Of a DNA stretch of 64,000 bases, positions 52,830 through 61,075 are shown in pieces. Both the position numbers and the translations under genes were made by a program. This stretch comes from Comamonadaceae bacterium. Its GTDB lineage: Bacteria; Pseudomonadota; Gammaproteobacteria; Burkholderiales; Burkholderiaceae_C. The first letter of the stretch is position 1, and every line of letters begins with the position of its first letter. The notes under the pieces were generated by a model that made no database searches, was not told the DNA's origin, and saw only the letters and a program-made list of their open reading frames with translations. Where the stretch lies: NCBI GenBank assembly GCA_947373185.1, contig CANBWP010000001.1:140217-204216 (forward strand). Reading direction: 5' to 3'.

Positions 52830-54755
52830 ATGATTGTCGAAATTGGTCACTTTGCCTTGATCCTGGCTGCATGCGTTGCGCTGATTCAAGGTGTCTTGCC
52901 GCTGGCCGGAACGGTCCATGATTACCAACGTTGGCAAGCCTTGGCCAAGCCGGCGGCCATGGTTCAGTTTGTGCTGATTGCTTTTTCGTTTGGCGTTTTG
53001 GCCAACGGCGCACTCACCGATGATTTCTCCATCAAGTACATCGCCGAGCATTCCAACTCCTTGTTGCCTTCGCAATACAAACTGGCATCGGTGTGGGGGG
53101 GGCACGAAGGCTCTTTGTTGCTGTGGGTCTTGATGTTGTCGGGCTGGACGGTCGCAGTCGCTTTGTTCTCTCGAACTTTGCCATTGGCCATGGTGGCCCG
53201 CGTCATTGGCATTTTGGGTTTGGTGTCGACCGGCTTTTTGATGTTCATCCTCACCACTTCCAGCCCGTTTGAGCGTTTGTTGCCCGCTGCCGCCGATGGT
53301 CGCGATTTGAACCCCTTGCTCCAAGATCCTGGCTTGGTCATTCACCCTCCGATGCTGTACATGGGCTATGTGGGTTTTTCTGTGGCGTTCGCTTTTTCCT
53401 TGTCCGCTTTGTTGTCAGGCCGCATGGATGCGGCGTGGGCACGTTGGTCACGTCCATGGACGGTGGTGGCGTGGATCTTCATGACCGCTGGCATTGCCTT
53501 GGGTTCATGGTGGGCATATTACGAATTGGGTTGGGGCGGTTGGTGGTTCTGGGACCCTGTTGAAAACGCATCGCTCATGCCTTGGTTGTTTGGCACAGCC
53601 CTCATTCATGCCTTGATGGTGACGGACAAGCGTGGCGGCTTCAAGGCTTGGTCAGTGTTGTTGGCCATTGGCGCTTTTTCTTTGTCATTGCTAGGGACTT
53701 TCTTGGTTCGTTCAGGGGTTCTCACATCCGTTCATGCTTTTGCGGCTGATCCACGACGCGGCGTGTTCATCTTGATTTTCTTGGCCCTGGTGGTCGGCAT
53801 TTCGCTCACACTGTTTGCATGGCGCGCCCCCAAAGCCACACTGGGCGGCAAGATCGGTTTGGTCTCGCGAGAGTCTATGTTGTTGGTCAACAGTGTGTTG
53901 TTGGTGGTGGCCACGGGCGCTGTGCTTTTGGGCACGGTGTATCCGCTCATCGTCGATGCCTTGAATTTGGGCAAGTTGTCGGTCGGTGCGCCTTATTTCA
54001 ACGCCGTCTTTGTGCCTTTGATGGTGCCTGTGGTGTTTCTCATGGTGCCCGGCAGCATTGCGCACTGGCGTGAAGCCCGATGGAAAGAGTTGGGCCGTGA
54101 AGTTCGCATCCCAGCCTTGGCCGCTGCCTTGGCTGCCGCCTACATCCTTTTGTTCACATCGCGAGGCACATGGCTCAGTGCCATGGGTGTGGCTTTGGCC
54201 GCTTGGGTGGTGGTTGGTTTGATTTTGCAAATTGTGGCACGTGTGAAAAAACCTGGCCGCATTCCGCCTTCGTTTTGGGGCATGCATTTAGCGCACTTGG
54301 GCATTGCGGTGGTGGTGGTGGGCATCACCTTGGTCAAGGGCTATGAAGTGGAGCGAGATGTGCGCATGGGCTTGAACGACACCGTGAGCATTGACAACTA
54401 CAGCTTTGAGTTGCTGGGCGTCTCCAATGTCGACGGCCCCAATTACAAGGCCCTGCGCGCAGAAGTCAAAGTGACCCAGAACGACCAGCTGCTGGAAATC
54501 TTAAACCCTGAAAAGCGCAAGTATTTTTCATCGGCCATGCCCATGACCGAAGCAGCCATTGATTCTGGTTTGTTCCGTGATTTGTATGTGTCTTTGGGCG
54601 AGGCCATCGAGGGCGATAAGCCCCAGTGGAGTGTGCGTGTGTTCTACAAGCCTTTTGTGTCTTGGTTGTGGTACGGCGCCATTTTGATGGTCGTGGGTGG
54701 ATTGTTGGCCGTGAGTGATCGCCGCTATCGCAAGTCTGCTTCGAGCAAGGCTTAA
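52830..54755 (+). CDS. ccmF: Cytochrome c heme lyase subunit CcmF
   Basis: A 641-residue multi-spanning inner-membrane protein. The WWD motif is GWGGWWFWDPVENASLMPWL, and heme-ligand histidines fall in VIHPPMLYMGYVGF, WGGHEGSLLLWV and LIHALMVTDK. A large periplasmic loop precedes the last helix. It ligates heme to apocytochromes with CcmH/CcmI. It starts 55 bases after ccmE with ribosome site AAGAG, the largest gap in the cluster. Confidence 0.95.
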   Translation: MIVEIGHFALILAACVALIQGVLPLAGTVHDYQRWQALAKPAAMVQFVLIAFSFGVLANGALTDDFSIKYIAEHSNSLLPSQYKLASVWGGHEGSLLLWVLMLSGWTVAVALFSRTLPLAMVARVIGILGLVSTGFLMFILTTSSPFERLLPAAADGRDLNPLLQDPGLVIHPPMLYMGYVGFSVAFAFSLSALLSGRMDAAWARWSRPWTVVAWIFMTAGIALGSWWAYYELGWGGWWFWDPVENASLMPWLFGTALIHALMVTDKRGGFKAWSVLLAIGAFSLSLLGTFLVRSGVLTSVHAFAADPRRGVFILIFLALVVGISLTLFAWRAPKATLGGKIGLVSRESMLLVNSVLLVVATGAVLLGTVYPLIVDALNLGKLSVGAPYFNAVFVPLMVPVVFLMVPGSIAHWREARWKELGREVRIPALAAALAAAYILLFTSRGTWLSAMGVALAAWVVVGLILQIVARVKKPGRIPPSFWGMHLAHLGIAVVVVGITLVKGYEVERDVRMGLNDTVSIDNYSFELLGVSNVDGPNYKALRAEVKVTQNDQLLEILNPEKRKYFSSAMPMTEAAIDSGLFRDLYVSLGEAIEGDKPQWSVRVFYKPFVSWLWYGAILMVVGGLLAVSDRRYRKSASSKA

Positions 54756-54773
54756 GGTCTACAGGGAGTTTGC

Positions 54774-55361
54774 GTGAAAAAGTTTTTAATTCCGTTGGCA
54801 TTGTTTTTTGGCTTGGTGGGTTTCTTGGCCGTTGGTTTGAACCGCGATCCACATGAAATTCCTTCTCCCTTGGTGGGCAAGCCTGCACCTGAATTTGCCT
54901 TGAACACCCTGGATGCCAATGCGCCCAAGTTCGGACCCCAGGACATGAAGGGCAAAGTGTGGATGCTCAATGTCTGGGCCACTTGGTGTGTGGCTTGCCG
55001 CGAAGAACATCCTGTGTTGGTGGCGTTTTCAAAGGCCAACCAACTGCCGATTGTGGGCTTGAGCTACAAAGAAATTCAACCGCAAGATGAGCCTGCTGGC
55101 CGCAAGTTCAGCTTGGAAGAGAAACTCAAATTGGCACGCGAACGCAGTGACCTCTGGCTCCAACGTCACGGCAATCCATATACCTTGTCCGTGCTCGATT
55201 TGGATGGCTTGGTGGGCATTGACTATGGTGTCTATGGCGTGCCAGAAACCTACGTGATCGATAAAGAGGGCGTGATTCGCTACAAACGTGTGGGCGTGGT
55301 CACGCCTGACTTGTTGCAGTCCACCATTTTGCCGCTGGTCCAAAAATTGAATGCCTCTTAA
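54774..55361 (+). CDS. ccmG: Thiol:disulfide interchange protein CcmG (DsbE)
   Basis: A 195-residue membrane-anchored thioredoxin-fold protein. Anchor about residues 3-22; active site Cys72-Val-Ala-Cys75 in ATWCVACREEHP, then the cis-Pro loop GVPETYVIDKEG. It keeps apocytochrome Cys pairs reduced for heme attachment. The start codon is GTG at 54774 with AGGGAG upstream. It lies 18 bases after ccmF. Confidence 0.93.
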   Translation: MKKFLIPLALFFGLVGFLAVGLNRDPHEIPSPLVGKPAPEFALNTLDANAPKFGPQDMKGKVWMLNVWATWCVACREEHPVLVAFSKANQLPIVGLSYKEIQPQDEPAGRKFSLEEKLKLARERSDLWLQRHGNPYTLSVLDLDGLVGIDYGVYGVPETYVIDKEGVIRYKRVGVVTPDLLQSTILPLVQKLNAS

Positions 55362-55367
55362 GGCCTT

Positions 55368-55871
55368 GTGAAAGATTTCATGACATTGAACGTTCAAGGA
55401 TGGAAGTGTCTGGCAGCGGCCTTTTTGGCCATGCTGGCGCTGAGCACCTCGGTGCAAGCCAAAGAGGCCGCGCCCTTGGCCGAAGACCCCGTGGTGGAGA
55501 AACGTCTCATTCACATTTCGGAAGAGTTGCGTTGCTTGGTGTGTCAAAACGAATCGCTGGCTTCTTCACGGGCAGAATTGGCCAATGACTTGCGCGAAGA
55601 AGTGCGTAAACTCATTCGCCAAGATAAAAGTGACAACCAAATCAAAGAGTACTTGGTCACCCGTTACGGTGACTTTGTCTTGTACCGTCCCGAAGTCAAG
55701 CCACTCACGTGGGTTTTGTGGTTTGGCCCCTTTTTGTTGTTGGTCTTGGGTGTGATTGGCATGGCTTATTACTTAAAGCAACGGCAAGCTGCAGCACCTG
55801 ACAAAGCACCACTGAGCGAAGAAGATCGCCGCAAAGTGCAAGACATTTTGAAATCTGGAGAAGCATCATGA
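55368..55871 (+). CDS. ccmH: Cytochrome c maturation protein CcmH
   Basis: A 167-residue protein with a signal peptide (cleavage about VQAK), a periplasmic redox domain with the LRCLVCQNESLASSRA motif (Cys56, Cys59), and a C-terminal transmembrane helix (about residues 107-130). It presents reduced apocytochrome to CcmF. GTG at 55368 follows AAGG at good spacing; ATG 55380 is an alternative. The stop overlaps the ccmI start by four bases. Confidence 0.93.
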   Translation: MKDFMTLNVQGWKCLAAAFLAMLALSTSVQAKEAAPLAEDPVVEKRLIHISEELRCLVCQNESLASSRAELANDLREEVRKLIRQDKSDNQIKEYLVTRYGDFVLYRPEVKPLTWVLWFGPFLLLVLGVIGMAYYLKQRQAAAPDKAPLSEEDRRKVQDILKSGEAS

Positions 55872-57103
55872 GTGCCAACATGTGGTTTGTTGTTGTCGCC
55901 TTGGGCCTCGTAGTCTGCGTGGCGGCCGTGTTCATCGCGGTGTTGCTGCGTCAGCGGCCTGTCGTGTCGCATGCCAGTCAAGCCAAGGCCAATGCCAAGG
56001 TCTACCGCGAACAAATTTTGGACCTTGACCGTGAGCATGAAAGTGGTCACATCAGCGATCTAGAGTGGCAGCAGTCTCGCGATGAATTGTCCCTGCGGCT
56101 GTTAGAGGACACCGCCGCTGGCGATGATCCTGAAGCCAAGAAGGAAAAGCCGGCCTTGTGGACGGCGGTGTTGGTCGCTGTGGCTTTGCCTCTGGCGTCC
56201 ATGAGCATGTATCTTTGGTTGGGCGAGCCTGATGCCCTGAATCCTCTGTCGGCCAAGGCGCCTGAAAAAGCCAATCAGCACGAGTTGGCCAAAATGGCAG
56301 AGGCGTTGGCGCAAAAGCTTCAAGCCAAGCCTGACAACCTTCAAGGCTGGGTCATGCTCGGCCGCACTTATCGCACCTTGGAAAACTATGATGCGTCTGT
56401 GAAGGCCTACGATCAGGCTTTGAAATTGTCTTCGGACGATGACATCAGTTTGGAAAAAGTCGAAGTCATGGCCATGCAGGCTCAGGGCAACTTTGAAGGC
56501 GAACCCTGGCGTGTCATTCGCGACATTCTGAAGCGCGACCCGCAGCACTATGGTGCCTTGCTGTTGGCGGGCAGTGCGTCTTTTGCACACGAGAAATATG
56601 CTGATGCCCTCCAATACTGGACGCAAGCACGCAAACCTTTGAAAGCAGACAACCCGGATGTGCCAGGTTTGGACGATGCCATTGCCACTGTTCAAAAGAA
56701 ACTGGGCATTGCCCCCAAGCCATTTGTCAGTGCCGCAGCCAATACCGCAGCCAGTGCGGGGCTGAACCTCACCGGGCAGGTGAGCTTGTCAGCGGCATTG
56801 AAAGGCAAAGCCAACCCCAATGATGTGGTCTTCATTTATGCCATTCCCAACAATGGCGAACGCATGCCACTGGCGATTTTCAAAACCACGGTGGCGCAGC
56901 TGCCCTTGAACTTCACCCTGGACGATTCCTCGGCCATGACGCCTGAGCGCAAGCTCTCCAGCGCTGGCGAAGTCTTGGTCAAGGTGCGTGTTTCCAAGTC
57001 TGGCAATGCCATTCCCCAGTCGGGTGACTTGGCGGGCAGTGTGGGCCCGATCAAAGTCGGTGCCAAGGGCCTGAAATTAGAAATCAAGGACCAGATTCCT
57101 TGA
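55868..57103 (+). CDS. ccmI: Cytochrome c maturation protein CcmI
   Basis: A 411-residue inner-membrane protein with two N-terminal helices (about 4-24 and 98-118) and a periplasmic TPR region with NLQGWVMLGRTYRTLENYDASVKAYDQAL. The C-terminal region holds a beta-rich domain (LNLTGQVSLSAALKG...). CcmI chaperones apocytochrome C-termini to the lyase. It is the last gene of the run; no strong terminator follows in the 47 bases before the nrdJ leader hairpin region. Confidence 0.9.
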   Translation: MSANMWFVVVALGLVVCVAAVFIAVLLRQRPVVSHASQAKANAKVYREQILDLDREHESGHISDLEWQQSRDELSLRLLEDTAAGDDPEAKKEKPALWTAVLVAVALPLASMSMYLWLGEPDALNPLSAKAPEKANQHELAKMAEALAQKLQAKPDNLQGWVMLGRTYRTLENYDASVKAYDQALKLSSDDDISLEKVEVMAMQAQGNFEGEPWRVIRDILKRDPQHYGALLLAGSASFAHEKYADALQYWTQARKPLKADNPDVPGLDDAIATVQKKLGIAPKPFVSAAANTAASAGLNLTGQVSLSAALKGKANPNDVVFIYAIPNNGERMPLAIFKTTVAQLPLNFTLDDSSAMTPERKLSSAGEVLVKVRVSKSGNAIPQSGDLAGSVGPIKVGAKGLKLEIKDQIP

Positions 57104-57138
57104 TGCAAAGCAAGAAGCGAACGACTTGATGGGCGTAG

Positions 57139-57172
57139 TCTCAAGTTCCAGTGTTCAACTGGAAACTTGAGA
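57139..57172 (+). promoter_or_regulatory. Leader hairpin over the nrdJ translation start region
   Basis: TCTCAAGTTCCAGT (57139-57152), loop GTTCA, ACTGGAAACTTGAGA (57158-57172) pairs along 14 bases with one bulged A. It ends five bases before the ATG at 57178 and covers the only purine-rich stretch that could serve as ribosome site. It may control translation. Confidence 0.6.
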
Positions 57173-57177
57173 CCGAC

Positions 57178-59682
57178 ATGCCACTAGATTTACCGCTAAA
57201 TCCCCAAGCTCTGAATTCATCCTCCTCGGGTGTCTTCAGTGCGCCACCCCAAGAAATTTCGGTCGACATCCTGCTAGAAAAGTACGCCAAAGAAGGCGAG
57301 CAGTCGATTGAGGATGTTTACCTGCGAGTGGCCAAGGGCTTGGCATCGGTTGAACGACCTGAACTTCGCGATCACTTCGAGCAAGTTTTTTTGGCCAACC
57401 TGCATGCTGGTGCGATAGGCGCTGGACGCATCATGAGTGCGGCGGGCACAGACATTCAATCGACCTTGATCAACTGCTTTGTGCAACCTGTGGGCGATTG
57501 CATTCAAGGTGTGGACGATGATGGCTTTCCAGGTATTTACGAAGCGCTCAAACAAGCTGCTGAAACCATGCGCCGCGGAGGTGGTGTGGGATACGACTTC
57601 TCGCGGGTCAGGCCGCGTGGTGCGCGTGTCAAGGGTACGGCTTCGTTGGCCTCGGGGCCTTGCAGCTACATCAATGTGTTTGACCAGTCGTGCTCTACCG
57701 TAGAAAGCGCAGGCGCAAGGCGTGGTGCGCAAATGGGTGTTCTCAGAATTGACCATCCCGATGTGTTGGAGTTCATCACCGCCAAAAGAACCCCGGGTCG
57801 ATGGAACAACTTCAATGTATCGGTGGGCGTGAGCGATCAATTCATGCATGCCGTTCAAAACGATTTGCCTTGGCAATTGGTGCACAAGGCTCGCCCTGGG
57901 GACTTGCTCATGGCGCAGGGCTTGAGCCAGCGAGTCGATGGTCAGTGGATCTACGCAGAAATGCCTGCCCGGGACATTTGGCAAACCGTGATGCAGTCGG
58001 CCTACGACTTTGCCGAACCTGGCATCTTATTTTTGGACAACATCAACCGCGATAACAATCTGGCTTATTGCGAAACCCTGGAAGCCACCAACCCTTGCGG
58101 GGAGCAGCCTTTACCGCCTTATGGCTGTTGCGATTTAGGCCCTGTCATTTTGCCCAAATTCGTGCAGCATCCTTTCGGTTTGGCTGGCACGACGCCCAGC
58201 TTCGACTTTGAAGCCTTTATTCAGGCGGTGTTCACCCAGGTGCGGGTGTTGGACAATGTGTTGGACCTCACGCATTGGCCATTGCCTGAGCAGGCCATGG
58301 AAGCCGAAGCGAAACGTCGGATTGGCGTGGGCTTTACCGGATTGGGTGATGCCCTGGTCATGCTCAATTTGCCCTACAACAGCGAAGCGGGGCGTCTGTT
58401 TGCCGCCGACATTGCTCGCGTCATGCGAGACACCGCTTATGCGGCCTCGATTGAGCTCGCCCGTGAGCGTGGCAGCTTTCCACTCTTTGATGTCGAAGCG
58501 TATTTGGGGGGCACCGGCTTTGCCAGTCGCTTGCCTGATGAAATTCGAGAAGGCATTGCACGGCATGGTTTGCGCAACAGCCACCTGCTGTCGATTGCGC
58601 CCACGGGCACTGTCAGTTTGGCCTTTGCCGACAATGCATCCAATGGCATCGAGCCTGCATTCTCCTGGAGTTACACCCGCAAAAAACGCGAAATCGACGG
58701 CAGCACCCGTGAGTACATTGTGCAAGACCATGCCTGGCGTGTGTACCGAGAGTTGGGCGGCGATGTCGATCATTTGCCGCCCGCTTTTGTGACTGCGCTT
58801 GAGATGTCGGCGCAAGATCACATTGCCATGATGGCGGCTGTGCAGCCGTTTGTGGACACCGCCATTTCCAAAACAGTCAATGTGCCTGCTGAGTGCCCCT
58901 TTGAAGATTTTGCACATTTGTACATGCAAGCATGGGCTGCCCATTTAAAAGGGTTGGCCACCTACCGGCCTAATGCCATTTTGGGTTCTGTGTTGCAGGT
59001 GACCCCGACGCCGGCTGAAACACAGACAGATCAGAGCTTCAACACAGAATTGCAAGCTGAGGTGGATCCGAACCGCTGTGTGGTCGATCGACGTCCACAT
59101 GGTGAGTTGCCCGCTGTGGCCGAAAAAATCAATTACTGGACCCAAGACGGCCTCAAAACCCTGTACCTCATCATTTCGTTCTTGCCAGTGTCTGGCGTGC
59201 TGAATGGGCAAGCGGTGCAAGTGGAGCGCGCCATTGAATTTTTCATGCCAGTCGGCCAAAACGGCGAATCGCAGCAATGGATCACGTCCAGCATGAGGCT
59301 CTTGTCTTTGGCCGCACGAGGAGGCTTCTTGGCCCGTGCATTGCAAGACATGCGCAAAGTGGCGTGGGACCGTGGCCCTGTGCGACTGGGCACTTTGCGC
59401 AAAGACAGTGGCGTGGAAGTGCCGATGTGGCACGACTCTGAAGTCGCTGCGGTGGCCTATGCCATTGAACAAATTTTAGAACGGCGCAGCACAAGCACGC
59501 TTTTGCCTGTGACGGCCAATTCTGCAGCGGCTCATGTGTCCCAAGAAGCGTCCCATCAACAGGACGTTTTGCAAGCTGTGATGGCTGGTAAAAAATGCCC
59601 GGAATGTGGCGCACATGCGCTCATCAAAAAAGATGGATGTGAGTACTGCACCAGCTGCGGCCATTTGGGCACCTGCGGCTAA
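57178..59682 (+). CDS. nrdJ: Adenosylcobalamin-dependent ribonucleotide reductase (class II)
   Basis: An 834-residue class II enzyme, monomer/dimer type, that reduces ribonucleotides using B12 and works with or without oxygen. Motifs are SYINVFDQSCSTVESAGARRGAQMG (seen as STVESAGARRGAQMG), NNFNVSVGVSDQF, the active-site block ATNPCGEQPLPPYGCCDLG, SIAPTGTVSLAFADN-type, and a C-terminal zinc-ribbon-like CPECG and CEYCTSCG for re-reduction. The ATG at 57178 is preferred over a GTG at 57151 that lies inside the leader hairpin. No cobalamin riboswitch box was recognised. It is 75 bases after ccmI. Confidence 0.93.
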   Translation: MPLDLPLNPQALNSSSSGVFSAPPQEISVDILLEKYAKEGEQSIEDVYLRVAKGLASVERPELRDHFEQVFLANLHAGAIGAGRIMSAAGTDIQSTLINCFVQPVGDCIQGVDDDGFPGIYEALKQAAETMRRGGGVGYDFSRVRPRGARVKGTASLASGPCSYINVFDQSCSTVESAGARRGAQMGVLRIDHPDVLEFITAKRTPGRWNNFNVSVGVSDQFMHAVQNDLPWQLVHKARPGDLLMAQGLSQRVDGQWIYAEMPARDIWQTVMQSAYDFAEPGILFLDNINRDNNLAYCETLEATNPCGEQPLPPYGCCDLGPVILPKFVQHPFGLAGTTPSFDFEAFIQAVFTQVRVLDNVLDLTHWPLPEQAMEAEAKRRIGVGFTGLGDALVMLNLPYNSEAGRLFAADIARVMRDTAYAASIELARERGSFPLFDVEAYLGGTGFASRLPDEIREGIARHGLRNSHLLSIAPTGTVSLAFADNASNGIEPAFSWSYTRKKREIDGSTREYIVQDHAWRVYRELGGDVDHLPPAFVTALEMSAQDHIAMMAAVQPFVDTAISKTVNVPAECPFEDFAHLYMQAWAAHLKGLATYRPNAILGSVLQVTPTPAETQTDQSFNTELQAEVDPNRCVVDRRPHGELPAVAEKINYWTQDGLKTLYLIISFLPVSGVLNGQAVQVERAIEFFMPVGQNGESQQWITSSMRLLSLAARGGFLARALQDMRKVAWDRGPVRLGTLRKDSGVEVPMWHDSEVAAVAYAIEQILERRSTSTLLPVTANSAAAHVSQEASHQQDVLQAVMAGKKCPECGAHALIKKDGCEYCTSCGHLGTCG

Positions 59683-59710
59683 TTCAAACAAGCAAGACTG
59701 ACATGCGCTT

Positions 59711-61006
59711 ATGGATTTCTCAGTAGATCAGGCGATACAGGCGCTGGCGCACAAACTGCAGGCCTTCATCGATCGCTATGTGTTGCCCTACAACCCAGCT
59801 TGGCATCAGGCTGTGGCTGAAGGTGTGTATCCGCCGCCCTTCTTGGAAGATTTGAAAGCAATGGCGCAAGAAGAAGGTTTGTGGAATCTTTGTTTGCCTG
59901 AGTTGCAAGCGGATGAGCCTGGCACCCGATTGAGTCATTTAAGCTATGCGCCATTGGCTGAAATCATGGGCAAATTGCCATGGTCTGCCGAAGTCTTCAA
60001 CTGCCAGGCACCTGATTCTGGCAACATGGCTTTGTTGCATCAGTTTGGATCTGATGCACAAAAGCAGACTTGGCTCACACCGATGCTGAATGGCCAAATG
60101 CGATCAGCATTTGCCATGTCCGAGCCCGATGTGGCTTCATCGGATCCCACCAATCTCCAAACGACGGTTCGCGAAGACGGCCGCAGCTTGGTCTTGAATG
60201 GACGCAAGTGGTTCATCACGGGTGCAGCTCATCCGCAGTGCAAAGTGCTGTTGGTGATGTGTCGCCATGAAGCAAGCACAGACGCAGATGAGACGAGTCA
60301 AAAGCACCATCAGCACAGCATTGTGTTGGTGCCCATTGAGACGCCGGGTGTCGATATCGTTCGCAATATTTCGGTGGTCCATCATGTCGCCCCCGAGGGG
60401 CATTGTGAAATTGTGTTTCGACACGTTCGTGTGCCCCAATCCAATTTATTGGGTCAGCAGGGGGAAGGCTTCAAGCTGGGCCAGCTGCGCCTAGGTCCCG
60501 GACGCGTGCATCACTGTATGCGGACGCTGGGGCAATGCGAATTGGCCTTGTCTTTGGCGGCAGAGCGCTGTTTGGAGCGCGAAACCTTTGGTCATCATTT
60601 GTCAGACTACGCCAGCGTCCAAGAGTGGCTGGCGTTGTCGCGCATTGAAATTGACCAAGCGCGCTTGCTTGTTTTGCAGGTGGCTTGGATGTTGGACCAA
60701 ACAGCGTCTGATCGTTCTTTGTGGGTGGCCAGAGTGGCTGCCATCAAGGTGGTGGCCGCGCGTTTGCAGGTCAAGGTGGTTGACAGAGCGATGCAGATTT
60801 TTGGGGCCATGGGTTTGTCGCCCGATACGCCGTTGGCCTATTTTTGGACTTGGGGTCGAGCACTGCAAATCATGGATGGTCCCGACGAGGTGCATTTGCG
60901 GACTGTGGCCAGACGCGAGTTAGCGCAGGCGCGCGAGCGCATGGGATCATCTTCTAACTACTTCACCACGCCTGAGCAAATGGTCAGACCGCCGCACATT
61001 CGCTGA
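59711..61006 (+). CDS. Acyl-CoA dehydrogenase family protein
   Basis: A 431-residue flavoprotein. The N-terminal helical domain precedes FAMSEPDVASSDPTN (the A-M-S/T-E-P motif at the FAD and substrate site), then RKWFITGAA, VPQSNLLGQQGEGFKLGQLRLGPGRVHHCMR and the C-terminal QIFGAMGLSPDTPLAYFWTWGRALQIMDGPDEVHLRTVAR. This C-terminal wording resembles the ACAD10/11-like group. It oxidises an acyl-CoA, probably medium or long chain, and passes electrons to electron transfer flavoprotein. It is 28 bases after nrdJ; functional link is not obvious. A bidirectional terminator follows. Confidence 0.9.
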   Translation: MDFSVDQAIQALAHKLQAFIDRYVLPYNPAWHQAVAEGVYPPPFLEDLKAMAQEEGLWNLCLPELQADEPGTRLSHLSYAPLAEIMGKLPWSAEVFNCQAPDSGNMALLHQFGSDAQKQTWLTPMLNGQMRSAFAMSEPDVASSDPTNLQTTVREDGRSLVLNGRKWFITGAAHPQCKVLLVMCRHEASTDADETSQKHHQHSIVLVPIETPGVDIVRNISVVHHVAPEGHCEIVFRHVRVPQSNLLGQQGEGFKLGQLRLGPGRVHHCMRTLGQCELALSLAAERCLERETFGHHLSDYASVQEWLALSRIEIDQARLLVLQVAWMLDQTASDRSLWVARVAAIKVVAARLQVKVVDRAMQIFGAMGLSPDTPLAYFWTWGRALQIMDGPDEVHLRTVARRELAQARERMGSSSNYFTTPEQMVRPPHIR

Positions 61007-61021
61007 AGTGAAATAAAGCGC

Positions 61022-61054
61022 AAAAAAAAAGCCGTTGAATTCAACGGCTTTTTT
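61022..61054. terminator. Bidirectional terminator between acyl-CoA dehydrogenase and receptor genes
   Basis: GCCGTTGAATTCAACGGC (61031-61048) is an exact palindrome flanked by nine A on the left and six T on the right. It can end transcripts from both sides: the acyl-CoA dehydrogenase gene on plus and the receptor gene on minus. Confidence 0.9.
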
Positions 61055-61075
61055 CAAAGAAAGTACGAGACGATC

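Noticed and set aside
53712..54287. 191-codon open frame antisense to ccmF
   Set aside because: His/Gln-rich translation of the opposite strand of membrane-protein codons, no start signal.
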